From the NCBI GenBank assembly GCA_947630555.1, contig CANRIA010000001.1:1-64000 (forward strand): a stretch of DNA of 64,000 bases, read 5' to 3'. The position numbers were made by a program, and so were the translations under genes. Each line of letters begins with the position of its first letter. Within the stretch, counting starts at the first letter, position 1. The notes below the pieces were generated by a model, which made no database searches, was not told the origin of the DNA, and worked only from the letters and a program-made list of their open reading frames with translations. Origin of the DNA: an uncultured Clostridia bacterium. GTDB taxonomy: Bacteria; Bacillota; Clostridia; Oscillospirales; Ruminococcaceae. Positions 17,638 through 27,240 of this stretch are shown piece by piece.

Positions 17638-18197
17638 TCACTTCCGCCTCCGTCGTTTGCCGCAGTTTTATATACTGTCAAAGCAATTTTTCCGTATTTA
17701 TATGTTCTGTACTTTTTTAAGTTCCCGTATTCTTCCAAAAGCTGCAAGCCTTTTTCATGCTCGCACACCACCGTGCCGCCCTCGTTTATATGCCTATCAA
17801 GCAGCGGCAGAACTTTTTCAAGCGTGCCGTGGTGATAGGGTGGGTCCAGCAGAGCAATATCGAACCTCTCCGCCGCGGTATTTACAAAAGAGAACGCATC
17901 GCCGCCGATCACCTTGCAGCGGTCTTGAAAACCGCAGGCAGATATGTTTTTCTTGACTATCTCCACGGCTTCTCTGCTGCTGTCAACAAAAACGCAGCCT
18001 TTCGCACCGCGGCTTACAGCCTCAATACCAAGCTGACCGCTCCCTGCGAAAAGGTCAAGCACATTTGCCCCTGCAATTTCAAACTGTATTATAGAAAATA
18101 TCGCTTCTTTCACCATATCGGTGGTGGGGCGCGTAATATCCTCACCGCTGAGCGCGCAAAGTTTCTTGCCTCTCGCCTCTCCCGTAATAACTCTCAT
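17634..18197 (-). CDS. rsmD: 16S rRNA (guanine966-N2)-methyltransferase RsmD
   Basis: A 187-residue Rossmann-fold methyltransferase. The N-terminal MRVITGEARGKKL, the RPTTDMVKEAIFSII element, the SAM motif DLFAGSGQLGIEA and the catalytic DPPYHHG motif identify RsmD. It methylates G966 in 16S rRNA. Overlaps coaD, the usual pairing in Firmicutes, and has its own promoter (18238-18266). Confidence 0.95.
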   Translation of the reverse strand: MRVITGEARGKKLCALSGEDITRPTTDMVKEAIFSIIQFEIAGANVLDLFAGSGQLGIEAVSRGAKGCVFVDSSREAVEIVKKNISACGFQDRCKVIGGDAFSFVNTAAERFDIALLDPPYHHGTLEKVLPLLDRHINEGGTVVCEHEKGLQLLEEYGNLKKYRTYKYGKIALTVYKTAANDGGGSE

Positions 18198-18237
18198 AAA
18201 CTTGGGAAGTTCCTTTCAAAAAAGTCCATATAGAAAT

Positions 18238-18266
18238 ATTATAATACATTTTTTGCCGTTTGTCTA
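18238..18266 (-). promoter_or_regulatory. rsmD-coaD promoter
   Basis: On the minus strand: -35 TAGACA (18261-18266), 17-bp spacer, -10 TATAAT (18238-18243), about 40 bases upstream of rsmD. Confidence 0.7.
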
Positions 18267-18312
18267 TACGCATTTTAACAAAATAAGCCGCTCTAACTTA
18301 GCTAAAAGCACG

Positions 18313-18360
18313 AAAAAAGCTGTCCGCACACCCATTTTGGGGCGCTGAAACAGCTTTTTG
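18313..18360 (-). terminator. uvrA terminator
   Basis: On the minus strand a long stem (AAAAAGCTGT with ACAGCTTTTT, enclosing an inner CCCC/GGGT pairing) followed by a T-run, starting 8 bases after the uvrA stop. Confidence 0.8.
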
Positions 18361-18367
18361 GCACATT

Positions 18368-21196
18368 TTACTTCTGCAAATATTTTTTAAGATACATTCC
18401 CGTATACGACTTTTTGCACTTTGCTATCTTCTCGGGCGTGCCTGTGGCGACCACCGTGCCGCCCTTGTCGCCGCCCTCAGGGCCCATATCTATGATATAG
18501 TCCGCGGTCTTTATGACGTCAAGATTGTGCTCTATAACAAGAATGGTATTGCCGCCGTCGCACAGCCTTTGCAGAACATCTATAAGCTTGTGCACATCGG
18601 CAGAGTGAAGCCCCGTTGTTGGCTCATCTAGTATATAGAACGTTCTGCCCGTCTGCCGCTTTGAAAGCTCGGTGGCAAGCTTTACCCTCTGCGCCTCGCC
18701 GCCCGAAAGCGTTGTGGCAGGCTGACCTATTTTTATATACCCAAGACCAACATCATACAGCGTTTTCAGCCTGCGGTATATCTTCTCGTGGCTGCTGAAA
18801 AATTCCATGCCTTCTTCAACGGTCATTTCAAGAACATCGTAAATATTCTTGCCCTTAAAGCGCACCTCCAGCGTTTCGCGGTTAAAGCGTTTGCCGTGGC
18901 ATACATCGCAGGGAACATACACATCAGGCAAAAAGTGCATTTCTATCTTTATTATGCCGTCGCCCTGGCAAGCCTCGCACCTGCCTCCGCGCACGTTGAA
19001 AGAAAATCTGCCCGGGCCGTAACCGCGCATTTTGGCATCTGCGGTGTTGGCGTAAAGGTCGCGAATATCGTTAAATACGCCCGTGTATGTTGCAGGGTTT
19101 GAGCGCGGCGTTCTGCCTATGGGAGACTGGTCTATGCATATCACCTTGTCAAGGTGCTCTATGCCCTCTATATCGTCAAAATCGCCCGAACGTATGCGCG
19201 AACGGTTAAGCCTGCCTGCAAGCTCTTTATAGATTATCTCATTCACAAGGCTTGATTTTCCGCTGCCCGAAACGCCCGTTACCGCCGTGAACGTGCCAAG
19301 CGGTATATCTACCGTGATATTTTTAAGATTGTTCTGCCGCGCGCCCTTAACGGTCAGCACCTCGCCGCTGCCCTTTCTTCTCTCTTTAGGAACGGGAATT
19401 TTTATCTCGCCGCTGAGGTACTTGCCCGTTATAGATTCGGGGCATTTTATTATATCTTCAACAGTGCCGCTTGCCACCACATTGCCGCCGTGAACGCCCG
19501 GGCCGGGGCCTATATCTACAATAAAATCGGCACTGCGCATGGTATCTTCGTCGTGCTCTACCACTATCAGTGTGTTGCCTATATCGCGCAGGCGTTTGAG
19601 CGTTGCAATAAGTTTGTCGTTATCCCTCTGGTGCAGACCTATTGACGGCTCATCAAGTATATACAGCACGCCGACAAGTGATGAACCTATCTGCGTTGCA
19701 AGGCGAATACGCTGGCTCTCTCCGCCTGAAAGCGTGCCTGCCGAGCGCGAAAGTGTTAAATATTCAAGACCCACGCTTTTTAAAAAGCCGAGGCGCGAGC
19801 GTATCTCTTTTATTATTCTCTCGCCTATTATCGTTTCTTTTTCGTTAAGCTCAAGTTCCTCGAAGAACCTGTCGGCATCTACAACAGACATATCTGTAAG
19901 CTGTGCGATGTTCACTCCGCCCACCGTTACCGAAAGGCTTTCGGGGCGCAGCCTTTTGCCGTGGCAGGCCGAGCAGTTTTCCTCGCTCATGCAGGTCTCT
20001 ATATCAGCTCTTGAATAGTCGCTTGCCGATTCGGCATATCTTCTTTCAAGGTTGGGTATAATGCCCTCAAACTCCGCTTCGTATCTGCTTGTGCCAAAGC
20101 CTGTTTTGCGCTCCAGCTTCAGCTTCTCGCCGTTTGTTCCATAAAGAAAAATATCTATTTTATCCTGTGGAATATCTTTCACGGGAGTATTAAGGTCAAC
20201 ACCGTATTTTTTTGAAATACCCTGAAAATACATCATAGCTACCGAGCCGTCGTCAAGGTTGTTCCAGCCGTTGGCTTTAATAGCGCCCTCCATTATCGAC
20301 AAGTTTTTGTTGGGGATTATAAGCTCGGGGTCTATCTTTTTATACACGCCCAGACCCGTACACTTGGGGCATGCGCCGAACGGGTTGTTGAACGAGAACA
20401 TTCTCGGCGCGAGTTCATCTATAGAAATATTATGCTCGGGGCAGGCGTAGTTTTGCGAGAACATCATCTCTTTGCCGCCTATAACATCAACGCTGACTAT
20501 GCCGCCCGTTAGCTTTGATATAACTTCAATGCTGTCGGTAAGGCGCGACTTTATCCCCTCTTTTATAACAAGCCTGTCAACTATTATGTCAAAGTTATGC
20601 TTTTTGTTCTTTTCAAGCTTTATCGGCTCTGAAAGGTCGTATGTTATGCCGTCAATGCGCACCCTTACATAGCCCGACTTTCGCGCCTGCTCTATCTCTT
20701 TCTGATACTCGCCTTTTCTGCCCTTTGCAATAGGCGCTAAAAGCTGTATGCGCGTGCCCTCTTCAAGCTCGCATATCTTGTCAACTATCTGGTCTACCGT
20801 CTGGTGAAGTATCTCTCTGCCGCAGACGGGGCAGTGGGGTATGCCTATTCTTGCATATAAAAGTCGCAGATAGTCGTATATCTCTGTAACCGTGCCCACC
20901 GTTGAACGCGGATTGCGCGAGGTGGTTTTCTGGTCTATAGAAATTGCAGGCGAAAGCCCCTCTATGCTGTCCACTTCGGGCTTGTCCATCTGCCCTAAAA
21001 ACATTCTCGCATACGAAGAAAGCGACTCTACATATCTGCGCTGACCGTCGGCATATATCGTATCAAACGCAAGAGATGATTTACCGCTGCCCGAAAGACC
21101 CGTCATTACTATCAGCTTATCTCTCGGCAGTTCTATATTTATATTTTTAAGATTATGCTCCCTCGCGCCTTTTATAACTATCTTATCTTTTGACAT
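18368..21196 (-). CDS. uvrA: Excinuclease ABC subunit A
   Basis: A 942-residue UvrA, the damage-recognition ATPase of nucleotide excision repair. Both ABC modules are complete: Walker [13 protein letters not shown] near the N-terminus and [13 protein letters not shown] in the second half, each with an LSGGE(S/A)QR signature and DEP Walker B. The zinc-finger pair [16 protein letters not shown] is present. The start is the ATG at 21196; a TTG one codon earlier is possible but less likely. It follows uvrB by 23 bp and shares its SOS-type promoter. Confidence 0.98.
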   Translation of the reverse strand: MSKDKIVIKGAREHNLKNINIELPRDKLIVMTGLSGSGKSSLAFDTIYADGQRRYVESLSSYARMFLGQMDKPEVDSIEGLSPAISIDQKTTSRNPRSTVGTVTEIYDYLRLLYARIGIPHCPVCGREILHQTVDQIVDKICELEEGTRIQLLAPIAKGRKGEYQKEIEQARKSGYVRVRIDGITYDLSEPIKLEKNKKHNFDIIVDRLVIKEGIKSRLTDSIEVISKLTGGIVSVDVIGGKEMMFSQNYACPEHNISIDELAPRMFSFNNPFGACPKCTGLGVYKKIDPELIIPNKNLSIMEGAIKANGWNNLDDGSVAMMYFQGISKKYGVDLNTPVKDIPQDKIDIFLYGTNGEKLKLERKTGFGTSRYEAEFEGIIPNLERRYAESASDYSRADIETCMSEENCSACHGKRLRPESLSVTVGGVNIAQLTDMSVVDADRFFEELELNEKETIIGERIIKEIRSRLGFLKSVGLEYLTLSRSAGTLSGGESQRIRLATQIGSSLVGVLYILDEPSIGLHQRDNDKLIATLKRLRDIGNTLIVVEHDEDTMRSADFIVDIGPGPGVHGGNVVASGTVEDIIKCPESITGKYLSGEIKIPVPKERRKGSGEVLTVKGARQNNLKNITVDIPLGTFTAVTGVSGSGKSSLVNEIIYKELAGRLNRSRIRSGDFDDIEGIEHLDKVICIDQSPIGRTPRSNPATYTGVFNDIRDLYANTADAKMRGYGPGRFSFNVRGGRCEACQGDGIIKIEMHFLPDVYVPCDVCHGKRFNRETLEVRFKGKNIYDVLEMTVEEGMEFFSSHEKIYRRLKTLYDVGLGYIKIGQPATTLSGGEAQRVKLATELSKRQTGRTFYILDEPTTGLHSADVHKLIDVLQRLCDGGNTILVIEHNLDVIKTADYIIDMGPEGGDKGGTVVATGTPEKIAKCKKSYTGMYLKKYLQK

Positions 21197-21219
21197 CAAA
21201 GGTCTTTCCTTTCGCTTTA

Positions 21220-23187
21220 TTACTTTTCGTCTTTAAGTTCGGCTATCTTATCGCGCAGAAACGCCGCGTGTTCAAATTCAAGCATTTTAGCGGCTTCTTT
21301 CATCTGCTTTGTAAGCTTGTCAATAAGCTTTGCTGTTTCAGCCTTTGAAAGCTTGCTTCTCTGCCGCGCCGAATACTCAACTTCTTCTTTGGTAGATATT
21401 TCGATAACATCGCGTATATCTTTAACTATAGTCTTCGGTATGATACCGTGCTTTTCGTTATACTCCTGCTGCAAGGCACGCCTGCGCTCTGTCTCTGTTA
21501 TAGCCCTTTCCATAGAGCCCGTAAGCTCGTCGGCATACATAATTACCTTGCCCTCGGCATTTCTAGCCGCTCTGCCTATCGTCTGTATAAGCGAACTTTC
21601 GGAACGCAAAAAGCCCTCTTTGTCGGCATCAAGTATCGCGACCAGCGAAACTTCGGGCAGGTCAAGCCCCTCACGCAGAAGGTTTATACCCACAAGCACG
21701 TCAAACTCGCCGAGCCTAAGATCTCGTATTATCTCCATACGCTCAATGGTGTCAATATCGTGGTGCATATAGCGCACCTTTACGCCAAAGCCTTTCAGGT
21801 AGTCTGTCAGGTCTTCAGCCATTTTCTTTGTAAGGGTAGTTACCAGCACTCGCTGATTTTTCTCCACCCTCATATTTATCTCCGAAAGCAGGTCTTCTAT
21901 CTGCCCCTCAACGGGCTTTACTTCCACTTCGGGGTCTAAAAGTCCCGTCGGGCGTATAACCTGCTCTGCCACCTGCTGCGCTCTTTCTCTTTCAAAAGGG
22001 CCGGGCGTTGCAGATGTGAATATAACGTGCTTTATGTGCTTGTAAAACTCGTCAAAATTCAGCGGTCGGTTGTCGTAAGCCGAGGGCAGGCGAAAGCCGT
22101 AATCAATAAGCGCCTGCTTTCTTGCCCTGTCGCCTGCATACATTGCCCTTACCTGCGGCACACTGACGTGCGACTCATCTATAAGCATAAGAAAATCGTC
22201 GGGAAAATGGTCAAGCAGCGTATACGGCTGACTGCCCGGCGCGCGCCTTGCCAGCACCCTTGAATAGTTCTCAATTCCGCTGCAAAAGCCCACTTCTTCA
22301 AGCATTTCCATATCGTAAGTGGTGCGCTGCTCTATGCGCTGAGCCTCTATCAGCATATCTCTCTGCTTGAAAAACTCAACCCTCTCGCGCATTTCCTGCC
22401 TGATGTCTTCAATGGCGGCTTTCATCTTCTCTTTGCCCACAATATAGTGGCTGGCAGGGAATATTGCGGCGTGAGAAAGCTTAGCAACTACCTCACCTGT
22501 CAGCGCGTTTATCTGGCATATTCTGTCAACCTCGTCGCCGAAAAATTCAACCCTTATCGCATCGCCGTCCGAGTTTGCAGGGTATATCTCAACCACATCG
22601 CCGCGCATACGGAATTTGTTTCTTTCAAACGCCATATCGTTGCGCTCATACTGTATGGCTACCAGCTTTGCGGCAAGCTCAGCCCTTTCAAGCTGCATGC
22701 CCTGACGGATAGACACCACCATGCTTTTATATTCTTCGGGGTCGCCCAGCGAATATATGCACGAAACCGAAGCCACAACTATAACGTCATTTCTCTCGGC
22801 AATTGCTGTGGTGGCAGAGTGCCGAAGCTTGTCTATCTCATCATTTATCGAGCTGTCTTTTTCAATATATATGTCCTTGCCCGGAATATACGCCTCGGGC
22901 TGGTAATAGTCGTAATACGAAACAAAATACTCAACAGCATTGTTGGGGAAAAGCTCTTTGAATTCAGAGCACAGCTGCGCCGCAAGTATCTTGTTGTGGG
23001 CAAGCACTAAGGTTGGCTTGTTCACCTTGGCAATAACGTTTGCCATTGTAAAGGTTTTGCCGCTGCCCGTAACGCCCAGCAATATCTGTTCGCGCAGGCC
23101 GTCTTTCACGCCCTGCACAAGCTTTTCTATTGCCTGCGGCTGGTCGCCCGTGGGTTTATATTCAGAAACAAGTTCAAAATGGTCCAT
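21220..23187 (-). CDS. uvrB: Excinuclease ABC subunit B
   Basis: A 655-residue UvrB helicase-like protein. Walker A ([13 protein letters not shown]), the beta-hairpin region [17 protein letters not shown], the helicase motifs QTIGRAARN and the C-terminal UvrC-binding UVR domain ([22 protein letters not shown]) are all visible. It verifies lesions delivered by UvrA and recruits UvrC. First gene of the uvrBA operon, behind a promoter with two LexA boxes. Confidence 0.98.
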   Translation of the reverse strand: MDHFELVSEYKPTGDQPQAIEKLVQGVKDGLREQILLGVTGSGKTFTMANVIAKVNKPTLVLAHNKILAAQLCSEFKELFPNNAVEYFVSYYDYYQPEAYIPGKDIYIEKDSSINDEIDKLRHSATTAIAERNDVIVVASVSCIYSLGDPEEYKSMVVSIRQGMQLERAELAAKLVAIQYERNDMAFERNKFRMRGDVVEIYPANSDGDAIRVEFFGDEVDRICQINALTGEVVAKLSHAAIFPASHYIVGKEKMKAAIEDIRQEMRERVEFFKQRDMLIEAQRIEQRTTYDMEMLEEVGFCSGIENYSRVLARRAPGSQPYTLLDHFPDDFLMLIDESHVSVPQVRAMYAGDRARKQALIDYGFRLPSAYDNRPLNFDEFYKHIKHVIFTSATPGPFERERAQQVAEQVIRPTGLLDPEVEVKPVEGQIEDLLSEINMRVEKNQRVLVTTLTKKMAEDLTDYLKGFGVKVRYMHHDIDTIERMEIIRDLRLGEFDVLVGINLLREGLDLPEVSLVAILDADKEGFLRSESSLIQTIGRAARNAEGKVIMYADELTGSMERAITETERRRALQQEYNEKHGIIPKTIVKDIRDVIEISTKEEVEYSARQRSKLSKAETAKLIDKLTKQMKEAAKMLEFEHAAFLRDKIAELKDEK

Positions 23188-23211
23188 GCTAAAATTTCAC
23201 CGCCTGATAAA

Positions 23212-23223
23212 GAACATCTGTTT
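23212..23223 (-). promoter_or_regulatory. LexA (SOS) box downstream of the uvrB promoter
   Basis: GAACATCTGTTT, an 11-of-12 match to a GAAC-N4-GTTC Firmicute LexA site (last half-site base T for C). It lies just downstream of the predicted transcription start, between promoter and uvrB ATG. Confidence 0.7.
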
Positions 23224-23236
23224 TCTTTCTATCTAT

Positions 23237-23265
23237 ATGATAACACATACTCTCGCATTTGTCAA
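23237..23265 (-). promoter_or_regulatory. uvrBA promoter
   Basis: On the minus strand: -35 TTGACA (23260-23265), 17-bp spacer, -10 TATCAT (23237-23242). A LexA box sits immediately upstream of the -35 and another just past the start site, so repression by LexA is expected. Confidence 0.8.
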
Positions 23266-23277
23266 GAACATTTGTTT
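23266..23277 (-). promoter_or_regulatory. LexA (SOS) box abutting the uvrB -35
   Basis: GAACATTTGTTT, one mismatch from GAAC-N4-GTTC, directly adjacent to the TTGACA -35 element. It overlaps the last base of the radC stop codon. Confidence 0.7.
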
Positions 23278-23954
23278 CAGCTCATCGTATCCACAAGCGG
23301 AATATGCCCTGCCCTTTTCATAGAATACGTTTCTCCGCTGCCCGAAACTATTATATGGTCAAGCAGACGTATGCCTATTTGTGAAAGTATCTGTTTTACC
23401 GAATTTGTAACGAATATATCTTCGTTACTGGGTCTTGCGCCGCTTATAGGGTGATTGTGCGCTATAAAAGCAAACTTGCTGTGCCCCATGCCTGCCGCCC
23501 TTATTATCCTCAAAGGTCTTACTCCCACAGAATCTATACTGCCGACATTTATTACCTCACAATTTACAACGTGCAGGTCGTTATCAATAAAGCAGGCTAA
23601 CAGCGTTTCCACACGCGCCGAGGCAAGAATTTCTTTAAAATACTCGCACGCATCGCCGACATTAAAAATAGCCTCTCTGCTTTTTTTGCTGCGGTAAAGA
23701 AAGAGTATATCAGGCAAACAATTTATCAAAAGCGCCGCCGCTTCGTCAAGACCGTACTTTTCCACAAGCTGCTTTTGGGGTATATCGACTATATTTGCAA
23801 GGCTTTTGTTGGCACTGAGATTTTTTGCCAGTTTGTCTGCATCAGCATTCGGCATACAGCAGCAGATAAGCGCGCGCAGCACACTGCGGCAGTCTTTGCC
23901 CCTATAGCCGTTTTCTACAAAGTCATTTACTATCTGTTCGCACGATTTTGACAT
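23277..23954 (-). CDS. RadC/JAB-domain protein
   Basis: A 225-residue RadC-family protein: a helix-hairpin-helix-like N-terminal half and a JAB metalloprotease-like C-terminal half. The metal motif is present as HNHPISG with His166 and His168 and a downstream Asp179 in PSNED; a canonical RadC has HNHPSG, so this one carries an inserted Ile. No DNA-repair role has been established for RadC despite its name. The 3' end runs into the SOS control region of uvrB. A second RadC-like gene is at 43920-44651. Confidence 0.85.
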   Translation of the reverse strand: MSKSCEQIVNDFVENGYRGKDCRSVLRALICCCMPNADADKLAKNLSANKSLANIVDIPQKQLVEKYGLDEAAALLINCLPDILFLYRSKKSREAIFNVGDACEYFKEILASARVETLLACFIDNDLHVVNCEVINVGSIDSVGVRPLRIIRAAGMGHSKFAFIAHNHPISGARPSNEDIFVTNSVKQILSQIGIRLLDHIIVSGSGETYSMKRAGHIPLVDTMS

Positions 23955-23989
23955 TGCCTCCCGACCTTTCCTGTATATATCCGTATTTT

Positions 23990-24057
23990 AGTATATCACA
24001 ACAAAGCGAAAACTTCAAGTATCAGCACTTGAAGTCTGAAAGAAAATGTGGTATACT
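23990..24057. promoter_or_regulatory. Symmetrical divergent promoters of radC-like and rlu genes
   Basis: Plus strand: -35 TTGAAG (24029-24034), 17 bp, -10 TATACT (24052-24057). Minus strand: -35 TTGAAG (24013-24018), 17 bp, -10 TATACT (23990-23995). The two -35 elements form a perfect 9-bp inverted repeat (ACTTCAAGT/ACTTGAAGT, 24012-24035) with a 6-nt centre. All elements and spacings are identical on both sides. Confidence 0.8.
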
Positions 24058-24089
24058 AAAGCAGTAGAGAGCAAAGGAGGCGGATATAT

Positions 24090-25058
24090 ATGAAAAGCTT
24101 TACGGCAGGCGAAAATGATGCAGGTCAGCGCGCGGACAAATTTCTCTCAAAGGCTGTGCCGCTGCTGCCTAAAAATCTTATGTACAGATATATTCGCCAA
24201 AAGCGTATTAAAATAAACGGCAGGCGGTGCGAGATCTCGCAGAAAATTCAGGTCGGAGATGTTATAGAACTTTATATTAACGATGAATTTTTTGAAAGCA
24301 AGCCTGACCGCCCTTTCCTGCGCGCTCCTGCGCAGCCCGAAATAATATACGAGGACGAAAATATTCTTATAGCGAACAAAAAAAGCGGCTTGGCGGTGCA
24401 CGCTGACGACAGCGGCGACTGTGACACGCTTATTGACAGGATACAGCACTATCTTTACAACAAGGGCGAATATGACCCCGATGGAGAGCTTTCGTTCGCG
24501 CCTGCGCTGTGCAACCGCATTGACCGCAACACCACAGGACTTGTGATATGCGCAAAAAACGCCGAAAGTTTGCGCATTTTAGATCAGAAGATAAAAGACC
24601 GCGAGGTAAAAAAGAGCTATCTTTGTGTGTGCCTTGGCATACCAAAGCCGCGCGAGGGCATGATAACTACATATCTTGAAAAAGATGAAAAGACAAAAAC
24701 TGTGCGCGTGGTGAAGCAGAAAACGCCGCGCTCGCGCACTGCGGTGACGAAATACAAAGTACTTGCCCAAAGCGGTGAGCTTGCACTGTGCGAGGTGCAG
24801 CTGGTAACGGGGCGCACGCATCAGATAAGGGTGCACATGGCTCACATAGGCTGCCCTTTGCTGGGTGACGGCAAATACGGCAGGAATGAGGCAAACAGAA
24901 AATACGGCGTTAAAACGCAGGCTTTGCAATCGCACAGGCTGGTGTTTGATTTTTGCACAGGCAGCGGCATTCTTGAATATCTCAGCGGCAGGGAGTTTTG
25001 CGCTCCCAAGCCGTGGTTTGCAGATAAATATTTTAAAAACACGGAGGTAATTTTATGA
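24090..25058 (+). CDS. RluA-family 23S rRNA pseudouridine synthase
   Basis: A 322-residue RluA/RluC/RluD-type pseudouridine synthase. An S4 RNA-binding domain occupies about residues 12-75, and the catalytic domain has the active-site Asp in NRIDRNTTGL plus the TGRTHQIRVHMA motif. Modifies uridines in 23S rRNA; which position cannot be told. ATG with AAAGGAGG upstream; the stop overlaps the start of the TSCPD gene by 4 nt. Confidence 0.93.
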   Translation: MKSFTAGENDAGQRADKFLSKAVPLLPKNLMYRYIRQKRIKINGRRCEISQKIQVGDVIELYINDEFFESKPDRPFLRAPAQPEIIYEDENILIANKKSGLAVHADDSGDCDTLIDRIQHYLYNKGEYDPDGELSFAPALCNRIDRNTTGLVICAKNAESLRILDQKIKDREVKKSYLCVCLGIPKPREGMITTYLEKDEKTKTVRVVKQKTPRSRTAVTKYKVLAQSGELALCEVQLVTGRTHQIRVHMAHIGCPLLGDGKYGRNEANRKYGVKTQALQSHRLVFDFCTGSGILEYLSGREFCAPKPWFADKYFKNTEVIL

Positions 25059-25306
25059 AGTATTCTTACAGGACAATGGGCACTTGCTCATCAAGGATAG
25101 ACTTTGAACTGGAGGACGGCATACTGAAAAACGTGCAGTTCACAGGCGGCTGCAACGGCAACCTGAAGGGCATTTCTTCTCTTGTTGAGGGCATGAAAGC
25201 CGAGGACGTAATAAAAAAGCTGGAGGGCACAAAGTGCGGTTTCAAGCAGACTTCCTGCCCCGACCAGCTGGCGAACGCTCTTAAAGCGGCGTTGCAGGAG
25301 GCGTAA
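25055..25306 (+). CDS. TSCPD-domain protein (TIGR03905-like)
   Basis: An 83-residue protein with the eponymous TSCPDQLA motif (about 67-74) and further Cys residues (GTCSS, GGCNGN, KCG), giving a likely metal or Fe-S site. Members of this family are small, stand-alone relatives of the C-terminal domain of class II ribonucleotide reductases; their function is unknown. Translationally coupled to the pseudouridine synthase and separated by a single base from the HAD gene. Confidence 0.9.
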   Translation: MKYSYRTMGTCSSRIDFELEDGILKNVQFTGGCNGNLKGISSLVEGMKAEDVIKKLEGTKCGFKQTSCPDQLANALKAALQEA

Positions 25307-25307
25307 A

Positions 25308-25964
25308 ATGGCGCTTTCTGCCGTGATATTCGACATGGACGGCGTTATCTTCGACACCGAGAGGCTTTGCCGCGACAGCTGGCGAGAGACCGCCGCAAAA
25401 TACGGTATCAGCGATATAGACGAGGTGTTCCCTTTGTGCATAGGCTCTGCCGAGTGGGTGACGAGGGAACTTTTTCGCGTGCGCTATGGCGAGGATTTTG
25501 ACTTTGATTCTTTCCGCGCTGATGCGGCTGTGCTTTTCAACAAGGCAGGCGAAAACGGCGGTTTCCCGAAAAAGAAGGGAGTCACGCAGCTGCTTACATA
25601 TCTCAAAGGGCGCGGCATAAAAACGGGTGTGGCATCGTCTACCGCAGCAGTGCGTGTGCGCACAGAGCTGAAAGATGCCGCTCTTGACGGATATTTTGAC
25701 GTTATCGTGGGCGGCGACTGTGTTAAGCGCTCAAAGCCCGAGCCCGACATATTTCTGCATTGTCTTTCTCTGCTGGGCGCGGAGAAGGAAAACACGCTGA
25801 TAATAGAGGATTCTCACAACGGTGTAAAAGCGGCTGCAAATGCCGGCATACGCTGCATAATGGTGCCCGACCTTCTGCCGCCTAACGAGGAAACGAATGC
25901 GCTGGCATACCGCACGCTGCCCTCGCTGGTGGAGGTGAAGAAACTGATAGAAACAAGCTTTTAA
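25308..25964 (+). CDS. HAD-superfamily phosphatase (beta-phosphoglucomutase-like)
   Basis: A 218-residue HAD hydrolase. Motif I is DMDGVIFDTE (Asp10 and Asp12 region), a helical cap domain follows, motif II is the Ser/Thr in ASSTAA, motif III is the Lys in KRSKPEPDIF, and motif IV is IEDSHNGV. This set fits the beta-phosphoglucomutase/phosphatase subgroup; the substrate is not predictable. Third gene of the rlu-TSCPD-HAD unit, followed directly by the repeat mosaic. Confidence 0.9.
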   Translation: MALSAVIFDMDGVIFDTERLCRDSWRETAAKYGISDIDEVFPLCIGSAEWVTRELFRVRYGEDFDFDSFRADAAVLFNKAGENGGFPKKKGVTQLLTYLKGRGIKTGVASSTAAVRVRTELKDAALDGYFDVIVGGDCVKRSKPEPDIFLHCLSLLGAEKENTLIIEDSHNGVKAAANAGIRCIMVPDLLPPNEETNALAYRTLPSLVEVKKLIETSF

Positions 25965-25984
25965 ATACGTCAGAAATGTTTTTG

Positions 25985-26020
25985 CTGCTGTCGCAGCACG
26001 CCTGCGGAGCTGTTCACCGC
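25985..26020. repeat. Tail module of the multi-hairpin element
   Basis: Hairpin TGCTGC/GCAGCA followed by CCTGCGGAGCTGTTCACCG. The same arrangement, with a different but complementary stem, occurs at 40586-40622, 53823-53857 and 57432-57465. Confidence 0.7.
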
Positions 26021-26187
26021 CCCACACTCTGTCCTCGCGCCGCTGCCAGAGGCTAGAAGTTAGATGTTAGAGGTTAGAAACGGTTTTTGCGGCTTTTGCG
26101 CAAAGCCGTTTCTTTGTGCGGTTTAGATAGAAGCAAGAAGCAAGAAAATGCTTTTTATAGCTATGTGCAGTCTTTTCAAAACCAAAT

Positions 26188-26221
26188 ATCTTGCCTCTTG
26201 CTTCTAGTTCTCTTGCTTCTA
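26188..26221. repeat. 34-bp direct repeat, copy 1
   Basis: Array of TTGCCTC/TTGCTTC units with a TAG interruption, identical over 34 bases to 26304-26337. Confidence 0.85.
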
Positions 26222-26303
26222 ATAGGTGATTCTCTCCTATGATAAGACCCGACTATTTCTTCTGCGCGCTTGCGTGCGCAACAGCTTTGTGAAAATCCCG
26301 TAC

Positions 26304-26337
26304 ATCTTGCCTCTTGCTTCTAGTTCTCTTGCTTCTA
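26304..26337. repeat. 34-bp direct repeat, copy 2
   Basis: Identical to 26188-26221; ends 3 bases before the left arm of the 78-bp inverted repeat. Confidence 0.85.
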
Positions 26338-26340
26338 GTC

Positions 26341-26418
26341 GGTAGACCGCAGGCATGGTGATTAAATGCTATGTGGAGAAAAATATTTCTAACTTCTAAC
26401 ATCTAATCTCTAACTTCT
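26341..26418 (+). repeat. Left arm of 78-bp inverted repeat
   Basis: Begins GGTAGACCGCAGGCATGG and ends in TAACTTCT heptad units. Its reverse complement matches 27241-27318 over 78 bases with one mismatch, with a few more matching bases beyond the inner edge. The arms enclose 822 bp. Confidence 0.9.
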
Positions 26419-26429
26419 GATAGCGCTCT

Positions 26430-26520
26430 GTGCTCTTTTTCTTTTTCTTTATCATAAACATAAACATATTCTTTTTCTTTCTCTTTCTCTTTTTCTTTAT
26501 CTTTATCTGTAGCTTTTGCA
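26430..26520 (+). repeat. Homopyrimidine tract with 6-nt periodicity
   Basis: Strongly strand-asymmetric tract of CTTTTT, CTTTCT and CTTTAT hexamers, with an ATAAACATAAACAT insertion, running into two AGCTTTTGC repeats. It lies inside the segment bounded by the 78-bp inverted repeats. Confidence 0.75.
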
Positions 26521-26881
26521 GCTTTTGCAGAAATTTCACCTGCTGCGAGGTTCTCTATACCGCATCACAGCGCACTTTGCAAGACTTTACCAACTTTTGG
26601 GCGCGAAAGATATTGTCATATTTATTAAAGCACAAATGAATTTTGCACAATCTTTTCAAGGCATTCCTCTTACTTTTGATACTCACCTACTACTCCCAAA
26701 AAGAGAACCTGTTGGCAGAATATACTGCTAGAGGTTAGAGGTTAGATGTTAGAGGTTAGAAATGGTTTTGCCTATTAGAGGTAAGAAGTTAGATGTTAGA
26801 GGTTAGAAATGTTTTTTAAGGCTTTGCGGCTGTTTTTCTTACCTGCGGTTTAGAAAGAAGCAAGAAGCAGAGGCTTTTCAC

Positions 26882-26912
26882 TTAGCACGGCGTTCCATAA
26901 TGGAACGCAGAA
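26882..26912. repeat. Isolated H1 hairpin of the multi-hairpin element
   Basis: CGGCGTTCCATAATGGAACGC hairpin (stem GCGTTCCA-type) matching hairpin H1 at 40477-40499 and 53941-53963, here without the rest of the element. Confidence 0.65.
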
Positions 26913-27240
26913 AGAATGCTCAGGTCTTTTCATAGGAGAGGCTCAGCTGCTAGAAGCAAGATGACTAGAAGCAAGAAGCAAGAGAAGTGGGCTTGTCTGT
27001 ACTGCGGATTATTCGATTTTTCTAGGATTATAATATATTCCCTCCCACAATCCGCCCAAAAGAGAAACAGTTGGCAGAATATTCTTCCACCGCTAGAGGC
27101 TAGAGGTTAGAGACGGTTTTGCGGCTTTAGCGCGTGCTTGCCATTTTCTGCGGTTCAGAGAGAAGCAAGGGGGCAAGAGAAATGGACTTGAAAAGACTGT
27201 ACTAAACTATAAAAAGCAATTTCTTGCTTCTTGCCCTATT

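Noticed and set aside
24012-24035. Palindrome read as a terminator.
   Set aside because: It has no T-run on either side and coincides with the -35 elements of two divergent promoters.
26430-26639. 69-codon ORF over the pyrimidine tract.
   Set aside because: Its first half is a run of Phe/Leu/Ile from the low-complexity DNA and there is no ribosome binding site.
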